This document shows positions 16,273 through 25,799 of a stretch of DNA of 64,000 nucleotides, piece by piece (within the stretch, counting starts at the first letter, position 1; every line of letters starts with the position of its first letter). A program made the translations under genes and the position numbers. The notes under the pieces are model-generated. The model worked only from the letters and a program-made list of their open reading frames with translations, was not told the origin of the DNA and ran no database searches. The DNA is from Litchfieldella qijiaojingensis (lineage in GTDB: Bacteria; Pseudomonadota; Gammaproteobacteria; Pseudomonadales; Halomonadaceae), in contig NZ_BMXS01000001.1 in NCBI RefSeq assembly GCF_014651875.1, positions 186,001 through 250,000 on the forward strand, written 5' to 3'.

Positions 16273-17469
16273 GTGTACGACTTCATCATCATTGGGGGTG
16301 GCATCCTCGGCATGTCGACCGCGATGCAACTGATCAGGGCCTATCCGGATCACAAGATGCTGGTGGTGGAAAAGGAACAGGCTCTGGCCCGGCATCAATC
16401 TGGACATAACAGCGGCGTGATTCATGCCGGTGTCTATTACAAGCCGGGTAGCCTCAAGGCCAGGTTCTGTCTGGAGGGCAATCGGGCGACCAAGGCCTTC
16501 TGCGATGAGCACGGGATTCGGTACGAGGCCCGCGGCAAGTTGCTGGTGGCAACCAGCGACCTGGAAATGCAGCGCATGCAAGCGCTGTGGGAACGCACCA
16601 AGGCAAACGGTCTCGAACGATACTGGCTGAATGCCGACGAGCTTCGCGAGCGCGAGCCCAATATCACTGGAGTAGGGGCGATCTTCGTGCCTTCCAGCGG
16701 TATCGTCGATTTCGCTGAAGTCACCCGTGCCATGGCGCGCGAATTCGAACGCCTGGGTGGCGAGATTCGCCTCTCGACCCAGGTAACCAGGATCGAAGAA
16801 CGTCCCCACGAGGTCGTGGTCAAGACTCGCCAGGATGAATTGACGACCCACTACCTGGTGTCCTGTGCCGGACTGATGGCCGACCGCATTGTCAGGATGC
16901 TGGGCAAGGATCCGGGATTCACCATCTGTCCTTTCAGGGGGGAGTATTACGCGCTTCCCGAGAAGCATAACCGCATCGTCAACCACCTTATCTACCCCAT
17001 TCCCGATCCTGGCATGCCGTTCCTGGGGGTACACTTGACCCCCATGATCAACGGTAGCGTCACGGTGGGGCCCAACGCCGTGCTGGCCTTGAAGCGAGAA
17101 GGATATCGCAAGATCGATATCTCGCTGCCGGACATGGCGCGGATGTTCTTGTATCCTGGGGTTCTCAAGGCCCTGAGCGCCAATATGCGTCCGGGGATGG
17201 CCGAACTCAGGAATACGCTGTCCAAGAAGCGTTATCTCGCGGAAGTGCGCAAATATTGCCCCAGTCTCACGGTCGACGACCTCGGCCCCTACCCGGCGGG
17301 TGTCAGGGCGCAGGCTGTTTCACGCGACGGTCGTCTGATCGAGGATTTCCTGTTCGTCAACAGTCGCCGTACGGTCAACGTCTGCAATGCTCCTTCACCG
17401 GCGGCAACGTCGGCACTACCGATCGGCGCGCATATTGTGGCCAAGGTCAAGGAACAGGTGGAAGGCTAA
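16273..17469 (+). CDS. lhgO: L-2-hydroxyglutarate dehydrogenase/oxidase
   Basis: 398 residues, FAD-dependent (DAO fold): dinucleotide motif FIIIGGGILGMSTAMQLI at the N-terminus, VVEKEQALARHQSGHNSGVI, HAGVYYKPGSLKARF, and C-terminal PAGVRAQAVSRDGRLIEDF. Oxidises L-2-hydroxyglutarate to 2-oxoglutarate and passes electrons to the membrane quinone pool. A GTG start at 16273 is preferred because it gives the family start (V/M)YDFIIIGGG and has AAGAGG 7 bases upstream; a TTG at 16252 is the other option. Faces glaR; the glutarate hydroxylase gene glaH is not adjacent. Confidence 0.92.
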   Translation: MYDFIIIGGGILGMSTAMQLIRAYPDHKMLVVEKEQALARHQSGHNSGVIHAGVYYKPGSLKARFCLEGNRATKAFCDEHGIRYEARGKLLVATSDLEMQRMQALWERTKANGLERYWLNADELREREPNITGVGAIFVPSSGIVDFAEVTRAMAREFERLGGEIRLSTQVTRIEERPHEVVVKTRQDELTTHYLVSCAGLMADRIVRMLGKDPGFTICPFRGEYYALPEKHNRIVNHLIYPIPDPGMPFLGVHLTPMINGSVTVGPNAVLALKREGYRKIDISLPDMARMFLYPGVLKALSANMRPGMAELRNTLSKKRYLAEVRKYCPSLTVDDLGPYPAGVRAQAVSRDGRLIEDFLFVNSRRTVNVCNAPSPAATSALPIGAHIVAKVKEQVEG

Positions 17470-17501
17470 GGCGCTGCCCGCCATTGGATGGGGGCCGGGA
17501 C

Positions 17502-18479
17502 TTAGCTTGCCGATAGCCCCTTGCTGGCCAGCCACTCAAGATTGAATAGCCGGGAATAGTAGCGGGCACCGCCATCGCACAGCACCGTGACGATGGTGTG
17601 CCCTGGTCCCAGGCGCTTGGCGAGTTGCATGGCCGCCGCCACGTTGATTCCCGTGGAACTGCCCAGGAACAGCCCCTCCTCATGCAGTAGACGATAGACG
17701 AGTGTGACTGCCTGTTGGTCCTCGATCATCAGGGCATCATCCAGGGGCGAGCCCTCGAGGTTGGCGGTGACGCGGGAACTGCCGATGCCTTCCGTGATCG
17801 AATTACCGCCCACCACTTCCGGTTGACCGGTCGTGACATAGCGGTAGAGCGCACTGCCGGTGGGATCGGCGAGTACGCAACGGATATCCTCCCGCTGCTC
17901 CTTCAGGTAGCGCGCCACGCCCGCTAGCGTGCCGCCGGTGCCGGTTGCCGCGACGAAGGCATCGATCCGTCCCTCCGTTTGTGTCCAGATCTCCGGCCCG
18001 GTGGTTTCGTAATGTGCCTGGCGGTTGGCGAGATTGTCGAACTGGTTGGCCCAGATGGCATTGTCCAGATCGCTGGCCATGCGCGAGGCGATTTTCTGGT
18101 AGTTGTTGGGATCGCGGTAGGGTACAGCCGGAACGGTATGCACTTCGGCACCGAGGGTGCGAAGCAGGTCGATCTTCTCCTGGGTCTGAGTTTCGGGGAT
18201 GACAATGATGCAGCGGTAACCGCGCGCATTGCAGATATGCGCCAGGCCGATACCGGTGTTGCCGGCGGTACCTTCGACGACGGTGCCTCCAGGGCGCAAG
18301 GCACCGCGTCGCTCGGCGTCGAGCACGATGTACAGCGCCGCGCGATCCTTGACCGAGCCACCCGGATTCATGAACTCGGCCTTACCCAGAATGTCGCACC
18401 CGCTCTCTTCTGACAGCCGTTGCAGTCGAATCAACGGGGTATTGCCGATTGTGCCAGCGAAACCGTCGGATACCTCCAT
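17502..18479 (-). CDS. Cysteine synthase family protein (O-acetylserine sulfhydrylase, PLP-dependent)
   Basis: 325 residues, fold-type II PLP enzyme. PLP lysine lies in NPGGSVKDRAAL, the substrate loop in EGTAGNTGIGLAH, the phosphate loop in ATGTGGTLAGVARYL, and SSTGINVAAAM near the end. The pattern GTAGNTGIGLAHICNARGY and PETQTQEKIDLLRTLGAEV is that of a bacterial/fungal-type cysteine synthase subgroup rather than classic E. coli CysK or CysM. Start ATG 18479 (MEVSDGFAGTIGNTPL). The longer in-frame reading upstream has no family similarity. Neighbours are lhgO (convergent) and a stress protein (divergent); a SulP transporter follows, hinting at sulfur assimilation. Confidence 0.85.
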   Translation of the reverse strand: MEVSDGFAGTIGNTPLIRLQRLSEESGCDILGKAEFMNPGGSVKDRAALYIVLDAERRGALRPGGTVVEGTAGNTGIGLAHICNARGYRCIIVIPETQTQEKIDLLRTLGAEVHTVPAVPYRDPNNYQKIASRMASDLDNAIWANQFDNLANRQAHYETTGPEIWTQTEGRIDAFVAATGTGGTLAGVARYLKEQREDIRCVLADPTGSALYRYVTTGQPEVVGGNSITEGIGSSRVTANLEGSPLDDALMIEDQQAVTLVYRLLHEEGLFLGSSTGINVAAAMQLAKRLGPGHTIVTVLCDGGARYYSRLFNLEWLASKGLSAS

Positions 18480-18635
18480 CTTGCCTTCTCCTTCCAGGCA
18501 TCTTGTTTGAAGGATAGACGTTAATGGGGTGCCCACGAAAAGGGCGCGACTTCCCGTCATTCGGCCACCACGCCATGCAGAATTGACTAAAATGCGAGAT
18601 AGACACGAAACCCACTCACGGCAGGAGGCTGAGCC

Positions 18636-19469
18636 ATGATTCAGTCGATTCTGTTGGCCATTGATATGTCGCCTTCCGGCAAAGTGGCAAGCCAGTACGC
18701 GGTCGATATGGCACGCAAGCTGCAGGGGGCCGTTCATGTCGTCTACGTGACCGATTCGCGCCTCATGGAACTGGGATTCTACGGAGAGGATGCGCGTCCC
18801 GAGATGATCGAGACGGCACTGCGTCTCAAACGCGAGAGTCAGGAGCAACTCGAGGCCCAGGGCGAGCGTCTGTTGGCGTCGATGAAGGCTGAGATAGAAG
18901 CGTCTGGCATCGAATGCCGCAGCGAGATGCTCAGTGGCGTCCCTGCCGTGCGTATCCTCGACGCCGCCGTCGACAGTGACCTGATCGTCATGGGGCGGCG
19001 CGGCGAGTCCGCGGGGCTGGGCGACAGCAAGGGGTTGGGCGAAGTCGTAGAGCGGGTATTGCGTACGGCGGAACAGCCGGTACTGCTGGCGGGAGCCGAT
19101 TTTCAGGACATCTCGAGGATCCTGCTGGGCTTCGATGGCACCAAGCCGGCCCGAGAAGCCATGGTCTATGCCATCGAGCTGGCGCAGCGGCTATCGTTGC
19201 CGGTGGTGGCCGTCAGTGTGCATCATGACGATGCGATTGCCCGCCGACGCTTGTCGACCGTCGATCATTATGCCGAAACTCACCGTATCCAGATCGAGAC
19301 CGAGGTCCGCAAGGGGGATCCGGCCGACGTGCTTCTGGAGATGGCGCAGCCGGGTGACCTCATCACCATCGGTGCTTTCGGCGACGGTCGCATACGCGAA
19401 TGGTTGCTAGGGTCGACCACGGAAGCCATTCTGCGCTCGGCGGAGCAGCCGGTGTTGCTACACCGTTGA
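18636..19469 (+). CDS. Universal stress protein with two UspA domains
   Basis: 277 residues made of two tandem Usp domains, ~1-150 and ~160-277, as in UspE-type proteins. Domain 1 starts MIQSILLAIDMSPSGKVASQ and has the ATP-binding-type loop GRRGESAGLGDSKGLG followed by EVVERVLRTAEQPVLLA; domain 2 starts SRILLGFDGTKPAREAM and ends IGAFGDGRIREWLLGSTTEA. Ribosome site GGCAGGAGG at 18620-18628. It converges with the SulP gene 21 bp away. Usp proteins with a SulP partner are common in marine gamma-proteobacteria; function here is inferred. Confidence 0.88.
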   Translation: MIQSILLAIDMSPSGKVASQYAVDMARKLQGAVHVVYVTDSRLMELGFYGEDARPEMIETALRLKRESQEQLEAQGERLLASMKAEIEASGIECRSEMLSGVPAVRILDAAVDSDLIVMGRRGESAGLGDSKGLGEVVERVLRTAEQPVLLAGADFQDISRILLGFDGTKPAREAMVYAIELAQRLSLPVVAVSVHHDDAIARRRLSTVDHYAETHRIQIETEVRKGDPADVLLEMAQPGDLITIGAFGDGRIREWLLGSTTEAILRSAEQPVLLHR

Positions 19470-19490
19470 GCGATGGAGCGAAGCGGATCG

Positions 19491-21206
19491 TCATTCGCGT
19501 GACTGCTTCAGCTCGCTCCAGGCCGCATAGGTGCTGAGAAAAACCCGTCCGGTGAGATCGTCGAGGAAGTCACTGTTCTTCAATTGATCCATCACCGGCC
19601 CCTTCACTTCAGCCAAGTGCAGAGTGACATTGGAGTCCTTGAGGCGTGCATTGATGGCGTCGAGGCTCTCCAGAGCCGAGGCGTCGATGAGGTTGACCGC
19701 CGAACAGATCAGTACCACATGCTCGATTTCCGGGCGGCTGGCGACCAGGTTATAGACGGTATCCTCCAAGTAGCGCGCGTTGGCGAAGTACAGGCTTTCG
19801 TCGATGCGCAGCAATGCCACATGGCTGGCGCTTTCCACCTCATGACGTGCCACGTTACGGAAGTGCTCGGTGCCGGGGACACGTCCCACCAGGGCACTGT
19901 GGGGGCGACTGGTGCGATACAGAAACATCCCTATGGACAGCGTCACACCGGCGATGATGCCGGCTTCCACACCTTCCACCAGAGTGAGGGCAATGGTGAC
20001 CGCCATAGCGGCGAAGTCGCTGCGCGAATAGCGCCATGTCTGGCGGATCATCTGGATATCGACCAGGGTAAGGATCGACACCGTGATGGTGGCGGCCAAG
20101 GTGGCGATGGGCAGGTAGTAGAGCAAAGGGGTCAACGCCACAGTGACCAAGCCTATCCCCAAGGCGGCGAAGCCGCCGGCGGCGGGCGTCTGGGCGCCGG
20201 CGTCGAAATTGATTACCGTGCGTGACAGGCCGCCAGTCACTGGCATGCCCGAGGAAATGGCTGCGGCGATGTTGGCGCCACCGAGGCCGATCAATTCCTG
20301 ATTCGGGAAGATCCTTTCGCGGCGTTTGGCGGCCAGCATCTGACCCATCGACACCGACTCGACGAAGCCCACCACGCTGATCAGCAGGGCGGGGACCAAC
20401 AATTCGCGCCACAGTGGCAACTCCGGGGTGGGGAAGGTAAACGGTGGTAGCCCCTTGGGAATGTCTCCGACCACTGCCACGCCGGCATCCACCAGCTTGA
20501 AATGCCAAGTCAGCAGGGTGGTCACTACCACGGCAAAGACTGGCCCTGCCTTCGCCAGCAGCGCGGCGGCGCTCTCGCCCAGACCCAGCCGGCACAAGGC
20601 CTCCTTGCCGTGTCGGCGCATGACAACCAGGAAGATGAGGCAGCCAGTGCCGATGGCCAAGGTCGGCCAATGGGTTTCGGAGACGTTGGCAAACAGATTG
20701 GAGGCGAGCTCCACCACCGTGAAGCCGGAGCCGGAAACCCCCAGTAGATTGGCCGCTTGACTGGCGGCGATCAGCAGCCCGGAAGCGGTCAGGAACCCCG
20801 AGATCACTGGATGACTGAGGAAGTTGGCGAAGAAGCCCAGCTTCATCAGGCCCATGGCGGTCAACATCAGTCCGGAGAGCAGGGCTAGGACCATCGCTGC
20901 CTCTAGATAGATTTCACTACCGGGGGAGGCAATGCCCGACAACGCCGCGCCGGTCATCAGTGCAAGGATCGCCACTGGTCCCACCGCCAAGGTGCGGCTG
21001 GTGCCGAACAGCGCATAGGCCAGCAGTGGCAGGATGCTGGCATACAGGCCTACCACCGCTGGCAGGCCAGCGAGAATGGCGTAGGCCAAGGACTGAGGGA
21101 TCACCATCACCGTCACGATGATGCCGGCCAACAGGTCGGCACCGAACAGTCGTGAATTGTAGTGTGGCAGCCAGGCCAGTATCGGCAGGTAGCGTTCGAG
21201 CATCAT
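19491..21206 (-). CDS. SulP-family anion transporter with C-terminal STAS domain
   Basis: 571 residues: about 12 hydrophobic segments (residues ~15-420) followed by a cytoplasmic STAS domain (~445-560). SulP signatures are the N-terminal GIIVTVMVIPQSLAYA and GLPAVVGLYASILPLLAYA, and SGMPVTGGLSRTVINFDAGA in the core. Could import sulfate or, as in SbtA/BicA-like members, bicarbonate; the nearby cysteine synthase favours sulfate, but this is inference. ATG 21206 (MMLERYLPILAWLPHY) is the family start; an in-frame extension up to 21422 is not supported. Confidence 0.88.
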   Translation of the reverse strand: MMLERYLPILAWLPHYNSRLFGADLLAGIIVTVMVIPQSLAYAILAGLPAVVGLYASILPLLAYALFGTSRTLAVGPVAILALMTGAALSGIASPGSEIYLEAAMVLALLSGLMLTAMGLMKLGFFANFLSHPVISGFLTASGLLIAASQAANLLGVSGSGFTVVELASNLFANVSETHWPTLAIGTGCLIFLVVMRRHGKEALCRLGLGESAAALLAKAGPVFAVVVTTLLTWHFKLVDAGVAVVGDIPKGLPPFTFPTPELPLWRELLVPALLISVVGFVESVSMGQMLAAKRRERIFPNQELIGLGGANIAAAISSGMPVTGGLSRTVINFDAGAQTPAAGGFAALGIGLVTVALTPLLYYLPIATLAATITVSILTLVDIQMIRQTWRYSRSDFAAMAVTIALTLVEGVEAGIIAGVTLSIGMFLYRTSRPHSALVGRVPGTEHFRNVARHEVESASHVALLRIDESLYFANARYLEDTVYNLVASRPEIEHVVLICSAVNLIDASALESLDAINARLKDSNVTLHLAEVKGPVMDQLKNSDFLDDLTGRVFLSTYAAWSELKQSRE

Positions 21207-21439
21207 GTGCCCTTGGGTTGGAGAGCGAGCAGAAGCGTGAGCGTACCGGAAAATGGCGATCGAGTTCAGTCTTGACGGGCACCAGGTGAAATGCCGACGA
21301 ATATCGGCGCCCAAGGACATTGTCAGTTCGATGGAAGGTTTGGCAAAGCTATACGTGAATGTTGATGATATTTGATTTTCAAAAACTGCAATCGAGGCCA
21401 AGCTGAACAGTATCGATAACAACCTTGCGGGATAGCCTC

Positions 21440-22795
21440 ATGTTCGGTGTCGATTCATCGCTCTCTGCCGAAACGGCAGTCGAGTTGCCGCAGACTCCCA
21501 GCCACGCCTATTGGATGCCCTTTACCGCCAATCGTGACTTTCACGCCCATCCGCGCATGGTCACCGGGGCTGAAGGGCGTTACCTGATCGATGTCCAGGG
21601 GCGCAAGCTGTTCGATTCACTCTCGGGATTGTGGACCTGCGGGGCGGGCCATAATCGTGAGGAGATCCGCGAAGCGGTGACTCGGCAATTGGGCTGCCTC
21701 GACTATGCACCGAGTTTCCAGGTCGGTCACCCGCTGGCCTTCCGCTTGGCCGAGAAGGTCGCCAGCCTGACGCCGCCGGGTTTGGACCATGTGTTCTTCA
21801 CCAATTCGGGCTCGGAGGCCGCCGACACCTCCGTAAAAATGGCCCGTGCCTATTGGCGGCTCAAGGGCAAGCCGGAGAAGAACCGCTTGATCGGTCGCGC
21901 CAAGGGCTACCATGGTGTCAATGTCGGTGGCACCAGCCTCGGGGGCATTGGCGGTAACCGCAAGCACTATGGCCAGCTCCTCGATGTCAGCCATCTGCCG
22001 CATACCCTGCAGTCGCACCTGGCCTATACCCGTGGCCAGGCTCACAGTGGCGCCGAACTCGCCGACGCGCTGTTGGAGCAGATCGCGTTGCACGATGCCT
22101 CGAACATCGCCGCGGTGATCGTCGAACCGATATCCGGGTCGGCAGGAGTGATCGTCCCCCCGCATGGCTACCTGCAGCGCCTGCGTGAAATCTGCGATCG
22201 TCACGACATCCTGCTGATCTTCGATGAGGTGATCACGGCGTTCGGTCGTTGCGGCGCCAATACCGGAGCGGATGCCTTAGGCGTGGTGCCGGATATGATG
22301 AACGTGGCCAAGCAGATCACCAATGGCGCGGTGCCCATGGGCGCGGTGATCGCTTCCCGCGAGATCTACGACACTTTCATGCAGGCCGGTGGGCCGGAGC
22401 ATGGCATCGAATTCCCGCATGGGTACACCTACAGTGCCCACCCCGTGGCTTGCGCCGCGGGTCTGGCTGCGCTGGAATTGCTCGAACGCGAAGATTTCCC
22501 CGCCCAGGTGCGTGCCCTCGCACCGCTGTTCGAGAACAAGCTGCACGCGCTCAAGGGCCGGCCGCACATCGTGGATATCCGTAATTACGGTCTGGCCGGC
22601 GCCGTCCAGTTGGCGCCGCGCGACGGCGATCCCCTGGTACGTCCGCGAGATGCCGCCCTGGCATTGTGGGAGGCTGGCTTCTATGTCCGCTACGGTGGCG
22701 ACACCTTGCAGTTCGGCCCGCCGTTCTCGACCACCGACAGCGAGCTCGAGCGGTTGTTCGATGCGGTAGCGACCACGCTCGATTCCTTGGATTAA
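21440..22795 (+). CDS. Class III omega-aminotransferase (beta-alanine--pyruvate transaminase type)
   Basis: 451 residues. PLP enzyme of fold type I: FTNSGSEAADTSVKMARAYW (amino acceptor region), YHGVNVGGTSLGGIGGNRK, IFDEVITAFGRCG with the conserved Asp, and the PLP lysine in MMNVAKQITNGAVPMG. This is the pattern of beta-alanine:pyruvate/omega-amino acid transaminases such as those of Pseudomonas. Residue preferences for substrate cannot be read safely. ATG 21440; a TTG at 21425 is also in frame. Divergent from the SulP gene over 233 bp, and followed by a hairpin. Confidence 0.87.
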   Translation: MFGVDSSLSAETAVELPQTPSHAYWMPFTANRDFHAHPRMVTGAEGRYLIDVQGRKLFDSLSGLWTCGAGHNREEIREAVTRQLGCLDYAPSFQVGHPLAFRLAEKVASLTPPGLDHVFFTNSGSEAADTSVKMARAYWRLKGKPEKNRLIGRAKGYHGVNVGGTSLGGIGGNRKHYGQLLDVSHLPHTLQSHLAYTRGQAHSGAELADALLEQIALHDASNIAAVIVEPISGSAGVIVPPHGYLQRLREICDRHDILLIFDEVITAFGRCGANTGADALGVVPDMMNVAKQITNGAVPMGAVIASREIYDTFMQAGGPEHGIEFPHGYTYSAHPVACAAGLAALELLEREDFPAQVRALAPLFENKLHALKGRPHIVDIRNYGLAGAVQLAPRDGDPLVRPRDAALALWEAGFYVRYGGDTLQFGPPFSTTDSELERLFDAVATTLDSLD

Positions 22796-22841
22796 TCGAG
22801 GTGTCCACTGCTGCTGGGCAAGATCATACATCACCTTTCCT

Positions 22842-22864
22842 GCGGGACGCCTCGAGCGTCCCGC
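22842..22864 (+). terminator. Probable terminator of the aminotransferase gene
   Basis: GCGGGACGC (22842-22850) pairs with GCGTCCCGC (22856-22864) around CTCGA, a perfect 9-bp stem 46 bp after the stop. The following GGTCGTTTGCTT is only weakly T-rich, so termination may be incomplete. Confidence 0.55.
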
Positions 22865-22908
22865 GGTCGTTTGCTTGCGCTGAACTTTGGTGGATGCACC
22901 CAAAGTAC

Positions 22909-22937
22909 TAAACAGGTTTTTCAACAACAGCCGATAA
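22909..22937 (+). promoter_or_regulatory. FliA (sigma-28)-like promoter of the chemoreceptor gene
   Basis: GCCGATAA at 22930-22937 matches the flagellar sigma-28 -10 element in all eight positions. A TAAA at 22909-22912 could be the -35 core, though the 17-bp interval is two longer than the usual 15. It lies 36 bp before the start of the chemoreceptor, where such promoters are expected. Confidence 0.6.
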
Positions 22938-22973
22938 GCCCTGCAGTGAATAATCACGATAGAGAGCGTACGT

Positions 22974-24566
22974 ATGGGCAAGATCGCGATGTTGTTGGCT
23001 CTGGTGCTGGTGGCGGTGGCCGTTGCCGTGTTCCATTTCATACCGGAGCCGTGGGGGAGTTATCTGGCGATGCTGTTGTCGGCGCTGGCCGGAGCGGGAC
23101 TGGCATTGGTCGGGGCGATATCCGTCTACTTGGCCAATGAAGACACTCTGGCTGGCAAGGGCAGACAGCCCTGGTTGCCTCCGCAGCGTGACTACCACTC
23201 TCTCAAGCGTATGGCGCATCGTCTGATCAAGAGCGCCGGACGCACGGCCATCGCCTCGGCCGAAGTGTCTCACCATGCCGACCGTCTCGATCAGCGTCTG
23301 GCACGCCAGGACGACGTGGTCAAGGAAGCGGTGTCGAGCATGGCGGCGATCACCGCGGCCATCGAGCAAGTCTCGACAAGTGCGGGCCAGGTATCGGAGC
23401 TGGCCAGTCGTTCGCGGGATTCGAATCTGTCCAGCCGCGAGGCGCTGGATAGGGTGATCGAGGAAATGCGCTCTCTGGCGTCACGCTCCGAGGAAGCGCT
23501 TGGTCTGCTGGAAGCGCTGGGCCGCAAGAGCGATAGCGTGCGGCACGTCACCGCATTGATCGAGGAGATCGCCGAGCAAACCAATCTGCTGTCGCTCAAT
23601 GCGTCCATCGAGGCGGCGCGCGCCGGTGAGCACGGCCGTGGTTTCGCGGTGGTGGCTGGTGAGGTACGCGAACTGGCCAAGCGCACGGCCGATGCCACGC
23701 ATCAGGTCGAATCGCTGGTGGGAGAGATCGGAGAAAGCAGCCACCGTGTGGTGGATACCATTGGCCATTTGATGCAGCGCGTTGGCGATCGAGCCAAGGA
23801 AGTCGAATCGGTCGGGGGGCATCTGAGCGATCTGACCCGTGATTTCGATAGCGTCGAGCAGCAGATCGGCAGCATTGCCACGGCCATGGCCGATACCAGC
23901 GTGCATGGTCGCCAGGTGGCGGAAGTACTGAACACGCTGGAGACCGAAGTTTATGAAGGCACCCGTGACATGCACGACTTGGCAGCTCAGGCCCATGCGC
24001 TGATGGAAGCCGCCGAAGGCGTCGATGGTGAACTCGCGCAGCAGCGGCTGGATGGTCGCCACCAGCAGGTCTTCCTGGCGGCGCGTGCGGCGGCGGATCG
24101 CATCGGCACACTGTTCGAACAGGCGCTCAAGAGCGGTGAACTCGACCGCAATGCGCTATTTACCGATGAATACGAACTCATCGACCAGACCAACCCGCCC
24201 AAATATCGAACGGCCTACGACGACTTCACCGACCGGCATCTTCCTGGCATACAGGAACCGCTGCTGGAGTCGTTGAGCGTAGCCTACGCCATTACCTGCA
24301 ACCAGCGCGGTTATGTGCCGACCCATAACCTGAAGGTCAGCCAGCCACCGACTGGAGACTATGCCCACGACCTGCAATACAGCCGTAGCAAGCGCATTTT
24401 CGACGATCCCACTGGCAGCCGTTGTGGGGCCCACCGCGAGCCCCTGCTGGTCCAGACCTACAAGCGTGACACTGGCGAGGTGATGCACGACCTGTCGGTG
24501 CCGATCTTCGTCAAGGGCGAACACTGGGGTGGATTCCGTATCGGCTATCGGCCCGAAGCTGCCTGA
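22974..24566 (+). CDS. Methyl-accepting chemotaxis protein with C-terminal sensory-type domain
   Basis: 530 residues. Two hydrophobic segments (~4-23 and ~31-52) separated by only a few residues, so there is no periplasmic sensor. No HAMP domain is evident. The signalling domain spans ~90-350, with the tip [20 protein letters not shown] and [16 protein letters not shown]. After it, residues ~370-530 form an extra cytoplasmic domain ending in [20 protein letters not shown], which resembles the end of a Cache/PAS-like sensor. The input domain at the C-terminal end is unusual. Preceded by a FliA-type -10. Confidence 0.88.
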   Translation: MGKIAMLLALVLVAVAVAVFHFIPEPWGSYLAMLLSALAGAGLALVGAISVYLANEDTLAGKGRQPWLPPQRDYHSLKRMAHRLIKSAGRTAIASAEVSHHADRLDQRLARQDDVVKEAVSSMAAITAAIEQVSTSAGQVSELASRSRDSNLSSREALDRVIEEMRSLASRSEEALGLLEALGRKSDSVRHVTALIEEIAEQTNLLSLNASIEAARAGEHGRGFAVVAGEVRELAKRTADATHQVESLVGEIGESSHRVVDTIGHLMQRVGDRAKEVESVGGHLSDLTRDFDSVEQQIGSIATAMADTSVHGRQVAEVLNTLETEVYEGTRDMHDLAAQAHALMEAAEGVDGELAQQRLDGRHQQVFLAARAAADRIGTLFEQALKSGELDRNALFTDEYELIDQTNPPKYRTAYDDFTDRHLPGIQEPLLESLSVAYAITCNQRGYVPTHNLKVSQPPTGDYAHDLQYSRSKRIFDDPTGSRCGAHREPLLVQTYKRDTGEVMHDLSVPIFVKGEHWGGFRIGYRPEAA

Positions 24567-24752
24567 TCGTCGAGTGGTATGTCTGCATGCTCCTGCTTCG
24601 CAGGCATTCCGGAACTGTGCCGAATGGCGCACCTATGGCCGTTTTGGTCCTTCGAATGCTCAAGTTTTCCCCTGGATTGCCGTTAAATCCGAATACATTG
24701 TGTTTAATTAAAATAACGTTGCTTGAAGGGGCGGGGAGCCGGCGGAGGGGGC

Positions 24753-25799
24753 ATGGCGAAAGATAGTGGGCGATCGGGCCAGGGCCTACAGGACGAGTTG
24801 CTAGGACAGCCGGTTGGAGAGCTGTTCCACGACGATATCCTGAAGGTTGATGTTGCCACCGCCAGCGAGAAGGTGGCGGCCCCCTTGCAACGCCTGTCGG
24901 GCAGAGGGGGTGAACCGCCGAGAACGGGGTGTCTCAAGCAGCAGATGATTGAGGCGGCACGTCGTTGGAAAGCCTTGGCATGCGGCGAACAGGAATTTCG
25001 CGAGTGGGTGGCCGAGATTCCGGATGGTGATCATGCCTTGAAGGATTTCGTTGATTTCGTTGCGTTGACTCGTGCCCTGACAACGCAACACGGCAAAACT
25101 GGATGGCCACGTCTCGAACATCTGCTGGGATTGGCCGTCCTGCGTCTAAAGCTCGATCCCTCGCCGTTGCTGGCGCAGGCTACCGCGGAACGTATGGGAC
25201 TGGTGATCCTGCGCCCTGGGGTCGTTGACCATCGGGAGATCGCAGCGGCCTGTTCGCTCCGACTGGCGACGGTGCGCAATGCGTTGTCGCGTCGCGAAAT
25301 GCGCTTTCGGCCCGGGGAAGGTGTGGAAGTCGGCGAGGCGGTGGATTGGATGATCAAGCGTAAGGGATTTCTTTATCCCGGCGTCAATGCCGCCAGCCGC
25401 GAGCGGCACATCAATGGGCGCCTGGCGGCGGCGCATCTGGCGCAACTGCCTGAGGTCGAGCATCGCCGCCAGATCAGTCGCTTGCGACTCAGTGAGTGGC
25501 AGGTCCGTGCGACGGGGCAACGCTTCGCAATCAATTCCCAAGGGGTGCAGCATTGCCTGGTGATGCTGCCTATCGACGATGTCGAGCCGCTGAAACGCTT
25601 GGGGGTGCAGGCGCTCGAGAATCGCAGTGAGGATCCAACTGCCAGGCTTTATCAGGAAAGTTTCCCCGCGCCCCCGGGACAGCAACTCTGGCAGTGCCGG
25701 GTACCGACCATGGCGGTTCTCGAGGCACTGATCGGTTATCTCGCCGAAGATGCTAGGACGCCAAAATACAATGGCATCGATCCCCTGTGTCAGCCCTGA
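24753..25799 (+). CDS. Uncharacterised protein, possible DNA-binding
   Basis: 348 residues, not recognised. Low hydrophobicity, no signal peptide, no membrane segment; rich in Arg, Leu, Ala and Glu. A likely helix-turn-helix lies at about 168-205 (DHREIAAACSLRLATVRNAL, then a segment reading VEVGEAVDWMIKRKGFL), in the style of proteins that pair an HTH with a helix marking operator contacts. Codon use and G+C look like the neighbours, so it is a real coding region. ATG 24753 is preferred to the TTG at 24723 because of GGAGGGGG just before it. It overlaps the rarD 3' end by 10 bp. Upstream 24567-24752 holds only an AT-rich stretch (24680-24715). Confidence 0.6.
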   Translation: MAKDSGRSGQGLQDELLGQPVGELFHDDILKVDVATASEKVAAPLQRLSGRGGEPPRTGCLKQQMIEAARRWKALACGEQEFREWVAEIPDGDHALKDFVDFVALTRALTTQHGKTGWPRLEHLLGLAVLRLKLDPSPLLAQATAERMGLVILRPGVVDHREIAAACSLRLATVRNALSRREMRFRPGEGVEVGEAVDWMIKRKGFLYPGVNAASRERHINGRLAAAHLAQLPEVEHRRQISRLRLSEWQVRATGQRFAINSQGVQHCLVMLPIDDVEPLKRLGVQALENRSEDPTARLYQESFPAPPGQQLWQCRVPTMAVLEALIGYLAEDARTPKYNGIDPLCQP

